From Maricaulis sp. (GTDB lineage Bacteria > Pseudomonadota > Alphaproteobacteria > Caulobacterales > Maricaulaceae), in the NCBI RefSeq assembly GCF_030149425.1, contig NZ_JASBRQ010000005.1, positions 16,102-80,101 on the forward strand: a stretch of 64,000 nt of DNA. Reading direction: 5' to 3'. This document shows positions 1-8,489 of the stretch, one piece after another. The translations under genes and the position numbers were made by a program. The notes under the pieces were generated by a model. It searched no databases. It was not told where the DNA came from and was given only the letters and a program-made list of their open reading frames with translations. Every line of letters starts with the position of its first letter. Position 1 is the first letter of the stretch.

Positions 1-116
1 AGTGTGGGATTGCCGGACAGCGTGTTCCACTGAAAAGGCTCAGCTTGTTCAACGGGTTGTGTGCAGGCCGTCAGGATGATTGCGGCTAGTCCGATGCCGA
101 TGAGCCGGTGATGCAT
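1..116 (-). CDS. Lipoprotein, N-terminal fragment (cut by window edge)
   Basis: Reading the minus strand from an ATG at 114-116 gives a typical lipoprotein signal: M-H-H-R, a hydrophobic stretch, then the lipobox LTAC with the lipidated cysteine at residue 18. The frame stays open to the left edge of the window, so only the first 38 codons are seen. After the cysteine the chain is polar (TQPVEQAEP), as expected for the linker of an outer-membrane lipoprotein. The function cannot be judged from this fragment. Confidence 0.6.
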   Translation of the reverse strand, partial: MHHRLIGIGLAAIILTACTQPVEQAEPFQWNTLSGNPT

Positions 117-185
117 GCGGTTCCCCTCGCTGATCCGGCGGCAATCTAGACCGTGCCGGTTGTCAGCGGGAGAGGGAAAATGTGA

Positions 186-443
186 TCAGGCGAAAAACCC
201 GGACAAACCGGCGATAAGTGCCTCTCCGGCGCCACCGAAAAGTCCGCCCATCCAGGCCCCGCTTGCACCAGCCGCGCTCAGACCGAGAGCCGTGATCATG
301 CGGTGACGCATCACCCAGCTCGTGACCGAACGCGCGGTGTTGAACACGGCCGGCGCGCCGAACATGCTGACGCTGCCGCCGATAACGAGTGCAGTCGCCA
401 ATGACACCAATGCGGTTTGTACTTCATGCGGAAGTGTGTCCAT
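186..443 (-). CDS. Small membrane protein, unknown function
   Basis: An 85-residue protein with two hydrophobic segments (about residues 10-35 and 45-80), the second rich in Gly and Ala. I chose the ATG at 443 because a GGGAGG-like ribosome site lies just upstream; an in-frame start 23 codons earlier lacks this and would add an atypical N-terminus. It is divergent from the antiporter gene at 519, so the 75 bp between them must hold both promoters. I recognise no family. Confidence 0.5.
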   Translation of the reverse strand: MDTLPHEVQTALVSLATALVIGGSVSMFGAPAVFNTARSVTSWVMRHRMITALGLSAAGASGAWMGGLFGGAGEALIAGLSGFFA

Positions 444-518
444 CTTAGCCTCCCCACGCCGCGCCGTTTCCTGCGCCGCGGCTTTGTCCAAACTGAAAAG
501 ACGCGGCGACACTAATTC

Positions 519-2366
519 ATGCAGGCTGACCTTACCCTGACCATCGCGGTCATCGCCGGTTCAGGCATCGCCGCGCAATGGCTCGCCTGGCGTCTGCGTT
601 GGCCTTCCATCGTCCTGATGATGGGGGCGGGGCTGTTGCTCGGCCCCTATGCCAGCCTCGTTCTGGGGCAGCCGCTGCTCGATCCCGCTGCCAGTTTTGG
701 TGAGTATCTGCGCCCGATGATCGCCCTGGCCGTCGCGGTGATCCTGTTCGAGGGCGGTATCACACTGAATTTTCGCGAGTTGCGGGATGTTTCGGCTCCG
801 GTCCGTCGGATGGTCTTCCTGGGTTTCCCGCTCGGTTGGGGGCTGACCACTGCGGCCCTGCACCTGGTCGGCGGAATGGCGCTCGACCTTGCTGCCATGA
901 TCGGGGCCTTGCTGACGACGACAGGGCCTACCGTCGTTCTTCCCCTTTTGCGTCAGGCCAAACTCCCCCCGCGCATTGCCGCGGTTTTGAAATGGGAGGG
1001 CATCGTCAACGACCCGATCGGGGCCCTGGCGGCGGTCTTCATTTTTGAAGCCGTGCGCCAGACTGCGCTGGGCCATGACTGGGCCGTCGCGGCCGGATTC
1101 CTGGCCCTGGGCGCCCTTATCGGGGCCATTCTTGGCTTTGCCTCCGGTTTTTCGCTCTCCCAGGCCTTCCGCCGTGGCTGGGTGCCTGAGCCCATGAAGG
1201 CGCCGATGGTGCTGGCTGCGGTCCTGGTCTGTTACGCCGCCGCAGAGACCTTGGCGGATGAAACCGGACTCGCGGCCGTGGCCATTTTCGGCTTGGTCGT
1301 CGCCAATTCACGCTTGGCCTCGATCGAGGAAATGCGACGTTTCAAGGAAGGCATTGCGGCCATTCTCGTGGCCAGTGTCTTTGTCGTGCTTGCAGCCAGT
1401 CTCGCGCCTTCTGACCTACTCGCCCTGAATTGGCAACATGCTGCCTTTATTGCAGTATTCATGCTGATTGTCAGGCCTTTGTCAGTATTATTGGCGACTG
1501 TTGGATCGGGGCTGGACTGGCGCGAGACCGCCTTTGTCGGCCTGATCGGACCGCGCGGCGTGGTCGCCGCCGCAGCAGCCGGTCACCTCGCAGCCACGCT
1601 GGTCGATGCCGGCCGGACGGACGCCGCCATCCTCGCACCGCTCGTGTTTGCGACCATTTTCGCCAGCGTTCTCGGATGCGGTTTCGCTGTGCAGCCCTTG
1701 GCCAAGGCCCTGAAACTTTCCACTGACGGACCTGACCGCCTGCTCATTGTCGGCGCCAATCCTTGGACATTAGGCCTGGCCGATGCCCTCAAAAGCGCCG
1801 ATGTCCCCGTCACCATTGCCGATACCGGCTGGCGCCGCCTGCGCTCGGCACGTCTGGCCGGTCATGATGTCTATTACGGCGAGGTCCTGTCAGAGACCGC
1901 TGATTGGCGGCTCGAACCGGCGCGTTTCTCGGCTCTGCTCGCCGCTAGCCCGAATGATGCCTATAACGCGCTGGTTTGCGTGGAGTACTCGCCGGAGCTG
2001 GGCCGTAGCCACGTTTTCCAGCTCTCCGGTGTGGATGCGGAAGACAGCGATAATCGTGAGAGCGAGGATCCACGGGCCATTGTCTACACGGCACGCGGAC
2101 GCACGCTGATCCGTCGCGGACGCGGTTATGAAAGCCTGACGCGGGACTGGTGGGGCGGCTGGCGCTTCAAGGCGACCAAGCTCAGCGAAACCTACACCAT
2201 GGAAGACTGCCTGGCTGACGCCAACGGAGCCGGCGATCTCATCCTCGCGCGCATGCCCAATGGCCGTTTTGCCATGCTTGGGCCGGGCAAGGAGCCGCCG
2301 GCCGGGCCCGGTACCGTCATTATCCGGTTCGCACCGCCCGAGGCGGCTGAGGCGGTCGAGGCTTAA
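519..2366 (+). CDS. CPA1-type Na+(K+)/H+ antiporter with C-terminal nucleotide-binding-like domain
   Basis: This 615-residue protein has about 12 membrane segments in its first 400 residues. It carries hallmarks of the monovalent cation:proton antiporter-1 family: the TGPTVVLPLL segment near residue 140 and the EGIVNDPIG motif near residue 160, whose Asn-Asp pair is the ion-binding site in this family. From about residue 405 a cytosolic RCK/TrkA-N-like Rossmann segment begins (RLLIVGANPWTLGLADAL), which in related transporters senses nucleotides. The family exchanges Na+ or K+ for H+ across the inner membrane; which ion is used here cannot be read from sequence. Its stop overlaps the stop of the convergent lipoprotein gene. 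Confidence 0.88.
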   Translation: MQADLTLTIAVIAGSGIAAQWLAWRLRWPSIVLMMGAGLLLGPYASLVLGQPLLDPAASFGEYLRPMIALAVAVILFEGGITLNFRELRDVSAPVRRMVFLGFPLGWGLTTAALHLVGGMALDLAAMIGALLTTTGPTVVLPLLRQAKLPPRIAAVLKWEGIVNDPIGALAAVFIFEAVRQTALGHDWAVAAGFLALGALIGAILGFASGFSLSQAFRRGWVPEPMKAPMVLAAVLVCYAAAETLADETGLAAVAIFGLVVANSRLASIEEMRRFKEGIAAILVASVFVVLAASLAPSDLLALNWQHAAFIAVFMLIVRPLSVLLATVGSGLDWRETAFVGLIGPRGVVAAAAAGHLAATLVDAGRTDAAILAPLVFATIFASVLGCGFAVQPLAKALKLSTDGPDRLLIVGANPWTLGLADALKSADVPVTIADTGWRRLRSARLAGHDVYYGEVLSETADWRLEPARFSALLAASPNDAYNALVCVEYSPELGRSHVFQLSGVDAEDSDNRESEDPRAIVYTARGRTLIRRGRGYESLTRDWWGGWRFKATKLSETYTMEDCLADANGAGDLILARMPNGRFAMLGPGKEPPAGPGTVIIRFAPPEAAEAVEA

Positions 2367-2551
2367 TAGACCGGGTCGTCTCCGGGCTGGCTGCCGCCCG
2401 GCGCCGCTGCGCCGCAATAGGGCCAATTGCCAGCATTCGGATCGCCATTCGGGCAAACCGCGTCGGTGCCGTCGTAGATCGCCATGCAGCCGGTCAGGCT
2501 TGCCGCACCGATCAGGGCGGCGAGGACCAGAAATGAACGCTTGATGGTCAT
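2363..2551 (-). CDS. Small lipoprotein, unknown function
   Basis: A 62-residue protein starting MTIKRSF with a hydrophobic signal and lipobox LTGC near residue 22. The mature part is only about 40 residues, acidic, with two further cysteines and many Pro and Gly. The ATG at 2551 is preceded by AGAGAGGGA at good spacing; a start 24 codons upstream would put the signal peptide inside the chain. Its 3' end overlaps the stop of the convergent antiporter gene by a few bases. No family recognised. Confidence 0.6.
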   Translation of the reverse strand: MTIKRSFLVLAALIGAASLTGCMAIYDGTDAVCPNGDPNAGNWPYCGAAAPGGSQPGDDPVY

Positions 2552-2680
2552 GATGATGTCCCTCTCTGTGTCCATGGTGGCGCCGGATGGTCGAGAGGGC
2601 AAGCGCGAAAGCGCGTGATTCATGGCGAATTAACCCCGATTGGCCAGTTTGAAACCTTCGGTTTTCGTCGGGGACTACGC

Positions 2681-4663
2681 ATGCCGCGCTCAGCCAATAC
2701 CGCCCGTCCGCAACGGCGCCGCCCGGTGACGCCGCGCCGGCGCAAGCCGCGCCGGTCAAAGGGTGGATTCGGCTGGTTCAAGGCGTTTTTTGTCCTCGGT
2801 GCTGCGGCTGGCCTCGTCCTGGCGGTCTGGCTTGTTCTGATCGCCCGCGACCTGCCGGACACGTCCGGTCTCGCCGATGTCGAGCGCACCGCCGCAATCA
2901 GCTTCTATGATCAGACCGGTCGCTTGATTGCCCGCCGGGGGTCAGCCCATGGCCGGGCCGCGACGATTGATGAAATCCCGCCAGCTCTGGTCGATGCCGT
3001 TCTCGCCGTCGAAGACCGGCGTTTCTATGGCCATTTCGGTGTTGATGTGATCGGCACCGGGCGCGCGCTGCTGGCCAATTTGCGGGCCGGCCGCGTGGTC
3101 CAGGGCGGATCAACCCTGACCCAGCAATTGGCCAAGAATCTGTTCTTGACGCCGGAACGCACCCTGCGCCGCAAAGTGCAGGAGGTCCTGCTCGCATTCT
3201 GGCTCGAGAGCCGTTTCAGCAAGGATGAAATTCTCGAGCTATACCTCAACCGGGTCTATTTCGGCGGCGGCGCCTGGGGCGTCGAAGCGGCTTCTGCGCG
3301 TTACTTCGGCAAGACCGTATCCGAGCTCAATCTCGGCGAGTCGGCGCTGCTTGCCGGTCTGCTCAAAGCCCCGTCCCGCTATAGCCCCGTCAATGATGCT
3401 GATCGGGCCGCCGCCCGTGCCACCGTGGTGCTCGACCTGATGGAGCAAACCGGGCGTATCACACCGCAGGAACGTATCGATGCGGCCTCAACGCCGATCC
3501 GAGTATCGCGCGGTGCCTCGAGCCCTGGGGCTCAGTACTTCATTGACTGGATTGCGCCGCAGGTGCGGGAGCTGGCGGGGCCGGATCATGGTGATTTGCG
3601 GGTGACCACCACGTTGGACATCGTAGCCCAGCGGGCCGCCGAACAATCCCTGGCCCGCACCATGGCAAATCCGGACACCGCCCGCGGGGCAAGCGAGGCG
3701 GCACTGGTCTCCCTGGCCCATGACGGCGCGGTCCGAGCGATGGTCGGTGGGCGCAGCTATACGGCATCGCAGTTCAATCGCGCCGTGTTGGCGCAACGTC
3801 AGCCCGGTTCGGCCTTCAAAGCTTTCGTTTATGCGTCCGCCTTCGAAGCCGGTTTGACACCGGACGATATCCGGTCGGATACGCCGGTCGCTGTCGGCGA
3901 CTGGGCTCCGGCCAATTACAATGGCGAATACCGCGGGGATATCACGCTGCGCGAGGCCTTTGCCCGCTCCTCCAACGCAGTCGCTGTGCGTATCGCTGAG
4001 GAAACCGGTCGCGGGCATATTGCACGCCTGGCCACCCGCCTGGGCATCGAAAGCCGCTTGCGCGTTGACCGCTCGCTGGCGCTGGGTGCCTACGAGGTCA
4101 ATCCGCTGGAGATGGCCGGGGCTTATGCAGCTTTTGCCAACGGGGGTTATCGCGCTGAACCGCATGGTATCTTGCTGATCGAGGACCGGAGTGGCGCAGT
4201 TGTTTATGAGGCCCAGCCGGTCGGCCATGAGCGGGTGCTCGATGACCGGACCTACGCCCGCATGCGCCAGCTCTTCAGCTCGGTTGTGAGTTGGGGTACC
4301 GGCCGGAACGCCCAGGCCGGGGGGCTGACCGAGGGTGGCAAGACAGGCACGACCAACGAGTTCAGGGATGCCTGGTTCGCCGGTTTTGGCGGCGAGCTGG
4401 TCACGGTTGTCTGGGTCGGTAATGATGATAATGCGCCAACCGAGCGCGCCACCGGTGGCGGGCCGCCGGCCTCGATCTATGCCGGTTTCGTCACGGCCGC
4501 ACCGCAATACGGGCTCGCATCCGACCCGGCCGGTGCGCCGCTTGCCCTGATGCCGGAGGCGGTCGAACCGGACCAGCCGGTATCCGAGATCGTCGCAGAA
4601 CCACCGGAAGCGGAGGAGCGTGACCCGATCGCTGCTTTCCTGGCCGGGCTCGGCGGGGATTAA
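2681..4663 (+). CDS. Penicillin-binding protein 1A-type bifunctional peptidoglycan synthase
   Basis: A class A penicillin-binding protein of about 660 residues. After a basic cytosolic tail there is one membrane segment, then a glycosyltransferase-51 domain with the catalytic EDRRFYGHFG motif and GGSTLTQQLAKN. The transpeptidase domain follows with the three active-site motifs visible: SAFK (nucleophile serine), SSN and KTGT. It polymerises and cross-links peptidoglycan on the periplasmic side. The ATG at 2681 has GGGGACT upstream; a GTG at 2615 would add 22 residues and cannot be excluded. The GT and TP domains are close to the minimum size of the family, without an obvious extra C-terminal domain beyond an acidic tail. 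Confidence 0.93.
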   Translation: MPRSANTARPQRRRPVTPRRRKPRRSKGGFGWFKAFFVLGAAAGLVLAVWLVLIARDLPDTSGLADVERTAAISFYDQTGRLIARRGSAHGRAATIDEIPPALVDAVLAVEDRRFYGHFGVDVIGTGRALLANLRAGRVVQGGSTLTQQLAKNLFLTPERTLRRKVQEVLLAFWLESRFSKDEILELYLNRVYFGGGAWGVEAASARYFGKTVSELNLGESALLAGLLKAPSRYSPVNDADRAAARATVVLDLMEQTGRITPQERIDAASTPIRVSRGASSPGAQYFIDWIAPQVRELAGPDHGDLRVTTTLDIVAQRAAEQSLARTMANPDTARGASEAALVSLAHDGAVRAMVGGRSYTASQFNRAVLAQRQPGSAFKAFVYASAFEAGLTPDDIRSDTPVAVGDWAPANYNGEYRGDITLREAFARSSNAVAVRIAEETGRGHIARLATRLGIESRLRVDRSLALGAYEVNPLEMAGAYAAFANGGYRAEPHGILLIEDRSGAVVYEAQPVGHERVLDDRTYARMRQLFSSVVSWGTGRNAQAGGLTEGGKTGTTNEFRDAWFAGFGGELVTVVWVGNDDNAPTERATGGGPPASIYAGFVTAAPQYGLASDPAGAPLALMPEAVEPDQPVSEIVAEPPEAEERDPIAAFLAGLGGD

Positions 4664-4747
4664 ACCAGGCTCAAGCGTTTTCGTGTCTGGCCTTACTGTT
4701 TTGAAGCCGTTAGTTATTTCGCCAACGATTTCAACAGGGGGTTGCTT

Positions 4748-6361
4748 GTGCGCGTATTCGATCAGTTTCTCATGGCCGGTTCGGCCTGCCTTGTTCTGGC
4801 GTCTGCAGGATGGACTCAAACAGAACCGTCTCGCAGCGAGGCCCTGGCCGCCATGGCTGCGATCGAACTCGATCAATCCCGTCCAGGCGTTCTGAGTTTT
4901 GAAGGCTCACGTTTCGAGAGCGGCAGCGTCATCCTCTCCGGCGTGGTGATCCATAATACCGGTTTTGATGAAGCGGAGCGCGATGCCAAGGGGCAGCCGG
5001 TCAATGACAACCCCTATCTCGGCGCCGACATGCATATCGAGGAATTGCGCTTCGACAGCCCTCGCTTGGGTGCTGGCGACAGCTTCTTGCTCGATGGCCT
5101 GACCCTGTCCGGTTTTGCCCTGTCAGGGCATGACAGTGATGCCGTCCTCAGCCTCGAGACCCTGCGTATTGATGCTCCGAACCCGGCACTGGCCGCTGCG
5201 ATCGGTGAAGTCCTGCGTACGCCGCGCGTTGGCGGAGGCGGTGATGATCTCGAGCTCGACGGGATTTCTGCCGGCGAGGTGGTGTTTTCCGGCTTCGAAA
5301 TGGCGGGCGTAGACCCCGACGGAACCGATGTGCGCATGAGCATCGAGGATGTGCGCTGGTCCTATGATGCGGATGCCGCATCGAGCCGCTTCGTGCTGCG
5401 CGACTGGAGTGTCGACACGGTCACGGCGAACAGCGCCACACTGGATTTCAATGCCGGCGAAGTCCGTCTCGAGGGCATCGATATCGATACCCTCACCTCC
5501 TGGGGTGATTTTGCGCAGGAAGATGACCAGTCCGGCTTTGTTGAAGCCTATTTCCAGACCATGATGCTGCAGCCGGGTGAGCTCTACCAGCTGCTCAATA
5601 TCCGCGATGTCGCGATGACGATGAGTGGTGTCGAGCTGGCGCTGGACGCGTTGACCGTCAGCAATGAAGTCAATGGCAATATCACCCGGTCGCGGACCCG
5701 TATGAACGGTCTCAGCCTTGTGCCGGATGCGGCGAACAAGCAGGGCGCGGAGGTCGCCACGGGCCTTGCCCAGATGGGCTATGAACAGATCTCTCTGCAG
5801 GCCGAGTTCAACACCTATTTCGACGCCGAGAACGGGCGCATCTGGACCGAGGGCGATAACTACTACCGGCTCGAGGACGGTTTCCGCCTCGATATCGTGT
5901 CCGACACGTCCGGCTATGACCAGTTGTCACAAATCATGGCGATTGCCGCCGAGGCTGACCGGGACGATCCCGCGGTCAGCCAAGCGATCGGCCAGGACGT
6001 GCTCAGTGCGCTCCGTATCCAGGAACTGGCGGTGACCTTGAGCGATGAAAGCCTGCTGGCGCGGGTCGTTGCCCGTATGAGCGAGGACCAGCAAATGCCC
6101 GAGGCGGATGCACGGGCCCAGCTTGCCGGGGCTGCCGGGCTGATGGCGCTGGGCATGACCCAGTCGCTGGGACCGGAATTCGGCATGCAGGCCAATCGCG
6201 CCTTGATGGGCTTTATCCAGCAGGGCGGGTCGCTGACTGTGCGCGTTGCACCTGAGGGCGAGCCCAGCATCATGGACATGCTGGTTCCGGACGCGAAGAC
6301 AGGCGGTCTCAATGCGGATGCGATGGGCCTGTCAGTGACCCATACGCCTCCGTCGAATTAG
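4748..6361 (+). CDS. Exported protein of unknown function
   Basis: A protein of about 537 residues with an N-terminal signal-like segment (FLMAGSACLVLASAGWTQ). I start at the GTG at 4748 because AGGGGG lies 7 bases upstream; a TTG two codons earlier is in frame. The chain is acidic and rich in alternating hydrophobic residues, with recurring phrases such as 'DGLTLSGFALSG' and 'LEGIDIDTLTSWG' that suggest repeated beta-strands, followed by a more helical C-terminal third. It is followed by convergent phaZ, whose stop overlaps its own. I do not recognise a family and see no catalytic motif. Confidence 0.7.
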   Translation: MRVFDQFLMAGSACLVLASAGWTQTEPSRSEALAAMAAIELDQSRPGVLSFEGSRFESGSVILSGVVIHNTGFDEAERDAKGQPVNDNPYLGADMHIEELRFDSPRLGAGDSFLLDGLTLSGFALSGHDSDAVLSLETLRIDAPNPALAAAIGEVLRTPRVGGGGDDLELDGISAGEVVFSGFEMAGVDPDGTDVRMSIEDVRWSYDADAASSRFVLRDWSVDTVTANSATLDFNAGEVRLEGIDIDTLTSWGDFAQEDDQSGFVEAYFQTMMLQPGELYQLLNIRDVAMTMSGVELALDALTVSNEVNGNITRSRTRMNGLSLVPDAANKQGAEVATGLAQMGYEQISLQAEFNTYFDAENGRIWTEGDNYYRLEDGFRLDIVSDTSGYDQLSQIMAIAAEADRDDPAVSQAIGQDVLSALRIQELAVTLSDESLLARVVARMSEDQQMPEADARAQLAGAAGLMALGMTQSLGPEFGMQANRALMGFIQQGGSLTVRVAPEGEPSIMDMLVPDAKTGGLNADAMGLSVTHTPPSN

Positions 6362-7626
6362 GACTTGCGGCCGGCCAGGGCCTGTGCGCCCTGCTCGTCC
6401 CAGAAACCGCGCATTTTCGGCGCGATATGCTCGCGGAAACGACGCCCGTTGAAGACGCCATAGTGACCGACTGAGGGCTGAATCCAGTCCATTTGCAGCG
6501 CGTCCGGCAGGCTCGAGCACAAATCGTGTGCCGCCTGGGTCTGGCCGATACCGGAGATGTCGTCCTTCTCGCCTTCCACGGTCAGCAGGGCCACGTCCTT
6601 GATGGCCGCGGTGTCGACCCGGCGGCCGTGGACTTCCTGCTCGCCCTTGGCCAGCTTATGGTCCTGGAAGACGTCCTTGATGGTCTGCAGGTAGAATTCC
6701 TCCGACAAATCCATCACGGCGAGATACTCATCGTAGAAAGTGCGGTGTTTTTCCGCGCTGTCGCCATCACCTTCAACGAGGTGATTGTAGAAATTCCAGT
6801 GCGCATCGACATGGCGGTCGAGATTCATATTCATGAAGCCCGCCAGCTGCAGGAAGCCCGGATAGACCCGGCGCAGCGCGCCCGGATTGGGCGCCGGCAC
6901 GGTATGGATCAGGTTTTTGGCAAACCAGTCATAGGGTTTTTCTTCCGCCAGCTTGTTCGGCACGGTCGGCGATTTTCGCGTATCGATCGGCGAGCCCATG
7001 AAGGTCATCGAGGCCGGCCGGTTCGGATCATTGTCTTCCGACATCAGGGCAATGGCGGCGAGGGTCGGCGGGCCGGGCTGGCAGACGGCAACCACGTGCA
7101 CATCCGGCCCCAGAAGGGCGATCATCTTGCGCACATAGCTGGTGAAATCATCGAGATCGAAACGACCATCGGCCAGCGACACCATGCGGGCATCCTGCCA
7201 GTCGGTGATATAGACCTCGCTATCCGGCAGGAAGGTCTCGACCGTACCGCGCAGAAGCGTGGCGTAGTGGCCGGACATCGGTGCAACGAAGAGGACTTTG
7301 CGGTCCTTTTTCGGACCGCGAATGGCATCCAGCATTTCGTGGTCGCGGCGGAAGTGCAGCAGGTCACACCAGGGTTCCGACCATACCACTTCTTCACGGA
7401 CCGGGACGCGGTGACCTTCCACGACGGTATGGTCCAGCATCCATTCCGGCTTGCCGTAACGGCGGGTGACGCTCTCGAACAGTTCAGCGGCTGCGGCCAT
7501 GGTCCGCCCGGCGACGGTATCGCCCATCGGGTTCCACGGTGCCCGGATCATGCGGCGGGTCGCATTGGCAGCGGCACGCCACGGCGTCATCGCCATCCGG
7601 TTCATTTCATACATGCTGTAGAGCAT
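6358..7626 (-). CDS. phaZ: Intracellular polyhydroxyalkanoate depolymerase
   Basis: A 422-residue protein resembling the intracellular short-chain PHA depolymerases of the PhaZ1 type. The nucleophile is the cysteine of VCQPGPP at residue 182, matching the position of the active-site cysteine in the Ralstonia family member; a His in VGHYGVFNG near the C-terminus completes the expected triad. The enzyme mobilises stored polyhydroxybutyrate granules to hydroxyacids. There is no signal peptide, in keeping with a cytosolic granule-bound enzyme. The gene lies alone; no synthase, phasin or regulator of the pha family is nearby. Confidence 0.92.
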   Translation of the reverse strand: MLYSMYEMNRMAMTPWRAAANATRRMIRAPWNPMGDTVAGRTMAAAAELFESVTRRYGKPEWMLDHTVVEGHRVPVREEVVWSEPWCDLLHFRRDHEMLDAIRGPKKDRKVLFVAPMSGHYATLLRGTVETFLPDSEVYITDWQDARMVSLADGRFDLDDFTSYVRKMIALLGPDVHVVAVCQPGPPTLAAIALMSEDNDPNRPASMTFMGSPIDTRKSPTVPNKLAEEKPYDWFAKNLIHTVPAPNPGALRRVYPGFLQLAGFMNMNLDRHVDAHWNFYNHLVEGDGDSAEKHRTFYDEYLAVMDLSEEFYLQTIKDVFQDHKLAKGEQEVHGRRVDTAAIKDVALLTVEGEKDDISGIGQTQAAHDLCSSLPDALQMDWIQPSVGHYGVFNGRRFREHIAPKMRGFWDEQGAQALAGRKS

Positions 7627-7664
7627 AAAGCCTCCAGGGCGCAGCCGGCGGAATTATCGGTCCG

Positions 7665-8354
7665 TCAGGATGCACCTTCTTCCTCAAGGAAGTCTTTCAA
7701 CCCTTGCGCCACGGTTTCAGGGTCGGTGCCGTGGGCGAAGATGTTGTAGAACTTACCTTCAAAATCCATGAAATAGATGATGGACGAATGATCCATCAGA
7801 TAGTCGTCGCCTTCGCCGGAGCGGCGATAGGCCACACGATATTCTCCGGCCGCGGCAGCGACCTGTTCTTCCGTGCCGGTCAGCCCGACGAGATTATCCG
7901 GAAAGGCCGGCGAGGCGACATATTGTGCCATCTGCTCAACCGTATCCCGCTCCGGGTCGATCGAGATCAGCATGGGCTGGAAATGGGACCGCTCTTCCTC
8001 GGTCAGCCGGTCCAGGGCCAGATCCATGATCTGAAGAGAGAACGGGCAGACGTCAGGGCAATAGGTGAAGCCGAAATAGATCAGCATCGCCTTGCCGCGG
8101 AAATCCTCGTCGGTCACCGTCTCGCCGAGATGGTTGACCAGGGTGAATGGACCGCCGATATCGGCTTCGCCCGAGACCCGGACCGGAGCGGGCCGGTCGA
8201 CCCGGTCGCCACCCTCCATGGCCATCAGGGTGAAGAAGGTCAGCATCATGACCATCGGGGCGGCGAGGACCAGCCAAACCCAGGCGCGCTCGCGGACCAT
8301 ACCGCTGAGAAATCGGCCAAAAGCCGACCCCTGCTTGTCACCATTGTCGGACAT
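7665..8354 (-). CDS. SCO1/SenC/PrrC-family copper chaperone
   Basis: A 229-residue protein with one N-terminal membrane anchor (residues 24-46) and a periplasmic thioredoxin-like domain. The copper ligands are visible: CPDVC (Cys99 and Cys103) and the distal His in MDHSSIIY. Family members deliver copper to the CuA centre of cytochrome c oxidase and pass a redox signal. I start at the ATG at 8354, which has GGAG five bases upstream. It is divergent from regB, the same neighbourhood as PrrC/SenC in Rhodobacter, suggesting a role with the RegBA redox sensor. Confidence 0.93.
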   Translation of the reverse strand: MSDNGDKQGSAFGRFLSGMVRERAWVWLVLAAPMVMMLTFFTLMAMEGGDRVDRPAPVRVSGEADIGGPFTLVNHLGETVTDEDFRGKAMLIYFGFTYCPDVCPFSLQIMDLALDRLTEEERSHFQPMLISIDPERDTVEQMAQYVASPAFPDNLVGLTGTEEQVAAAAGEYRVAYRRSGEGDDYLMDHSSIIYFMDFEGKFYNIFAHGTDPETVAQGLKDFLEEEGAS

Positions 8355-8489
8355 TGAAACTCCATGAACTGTTCGCCCGCCGGCGAAGCATGATATGCGA
8401 GGTCCCCGCGCACGCATGCTGCGGGTGCGAAACTATGGTCGGCGAGTTGATATGTCCATCAAGTATGACGGATTTGTGCAGGGTTTCTT

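Noticed and set aside
8447..8462. TTGAT-N6-ATCAA between the SCO gene and regB as an FNR-type box
   Set aside because: FNR/FixK boxes have a four-base spacer; this one has six, and the half-sites are not extended.
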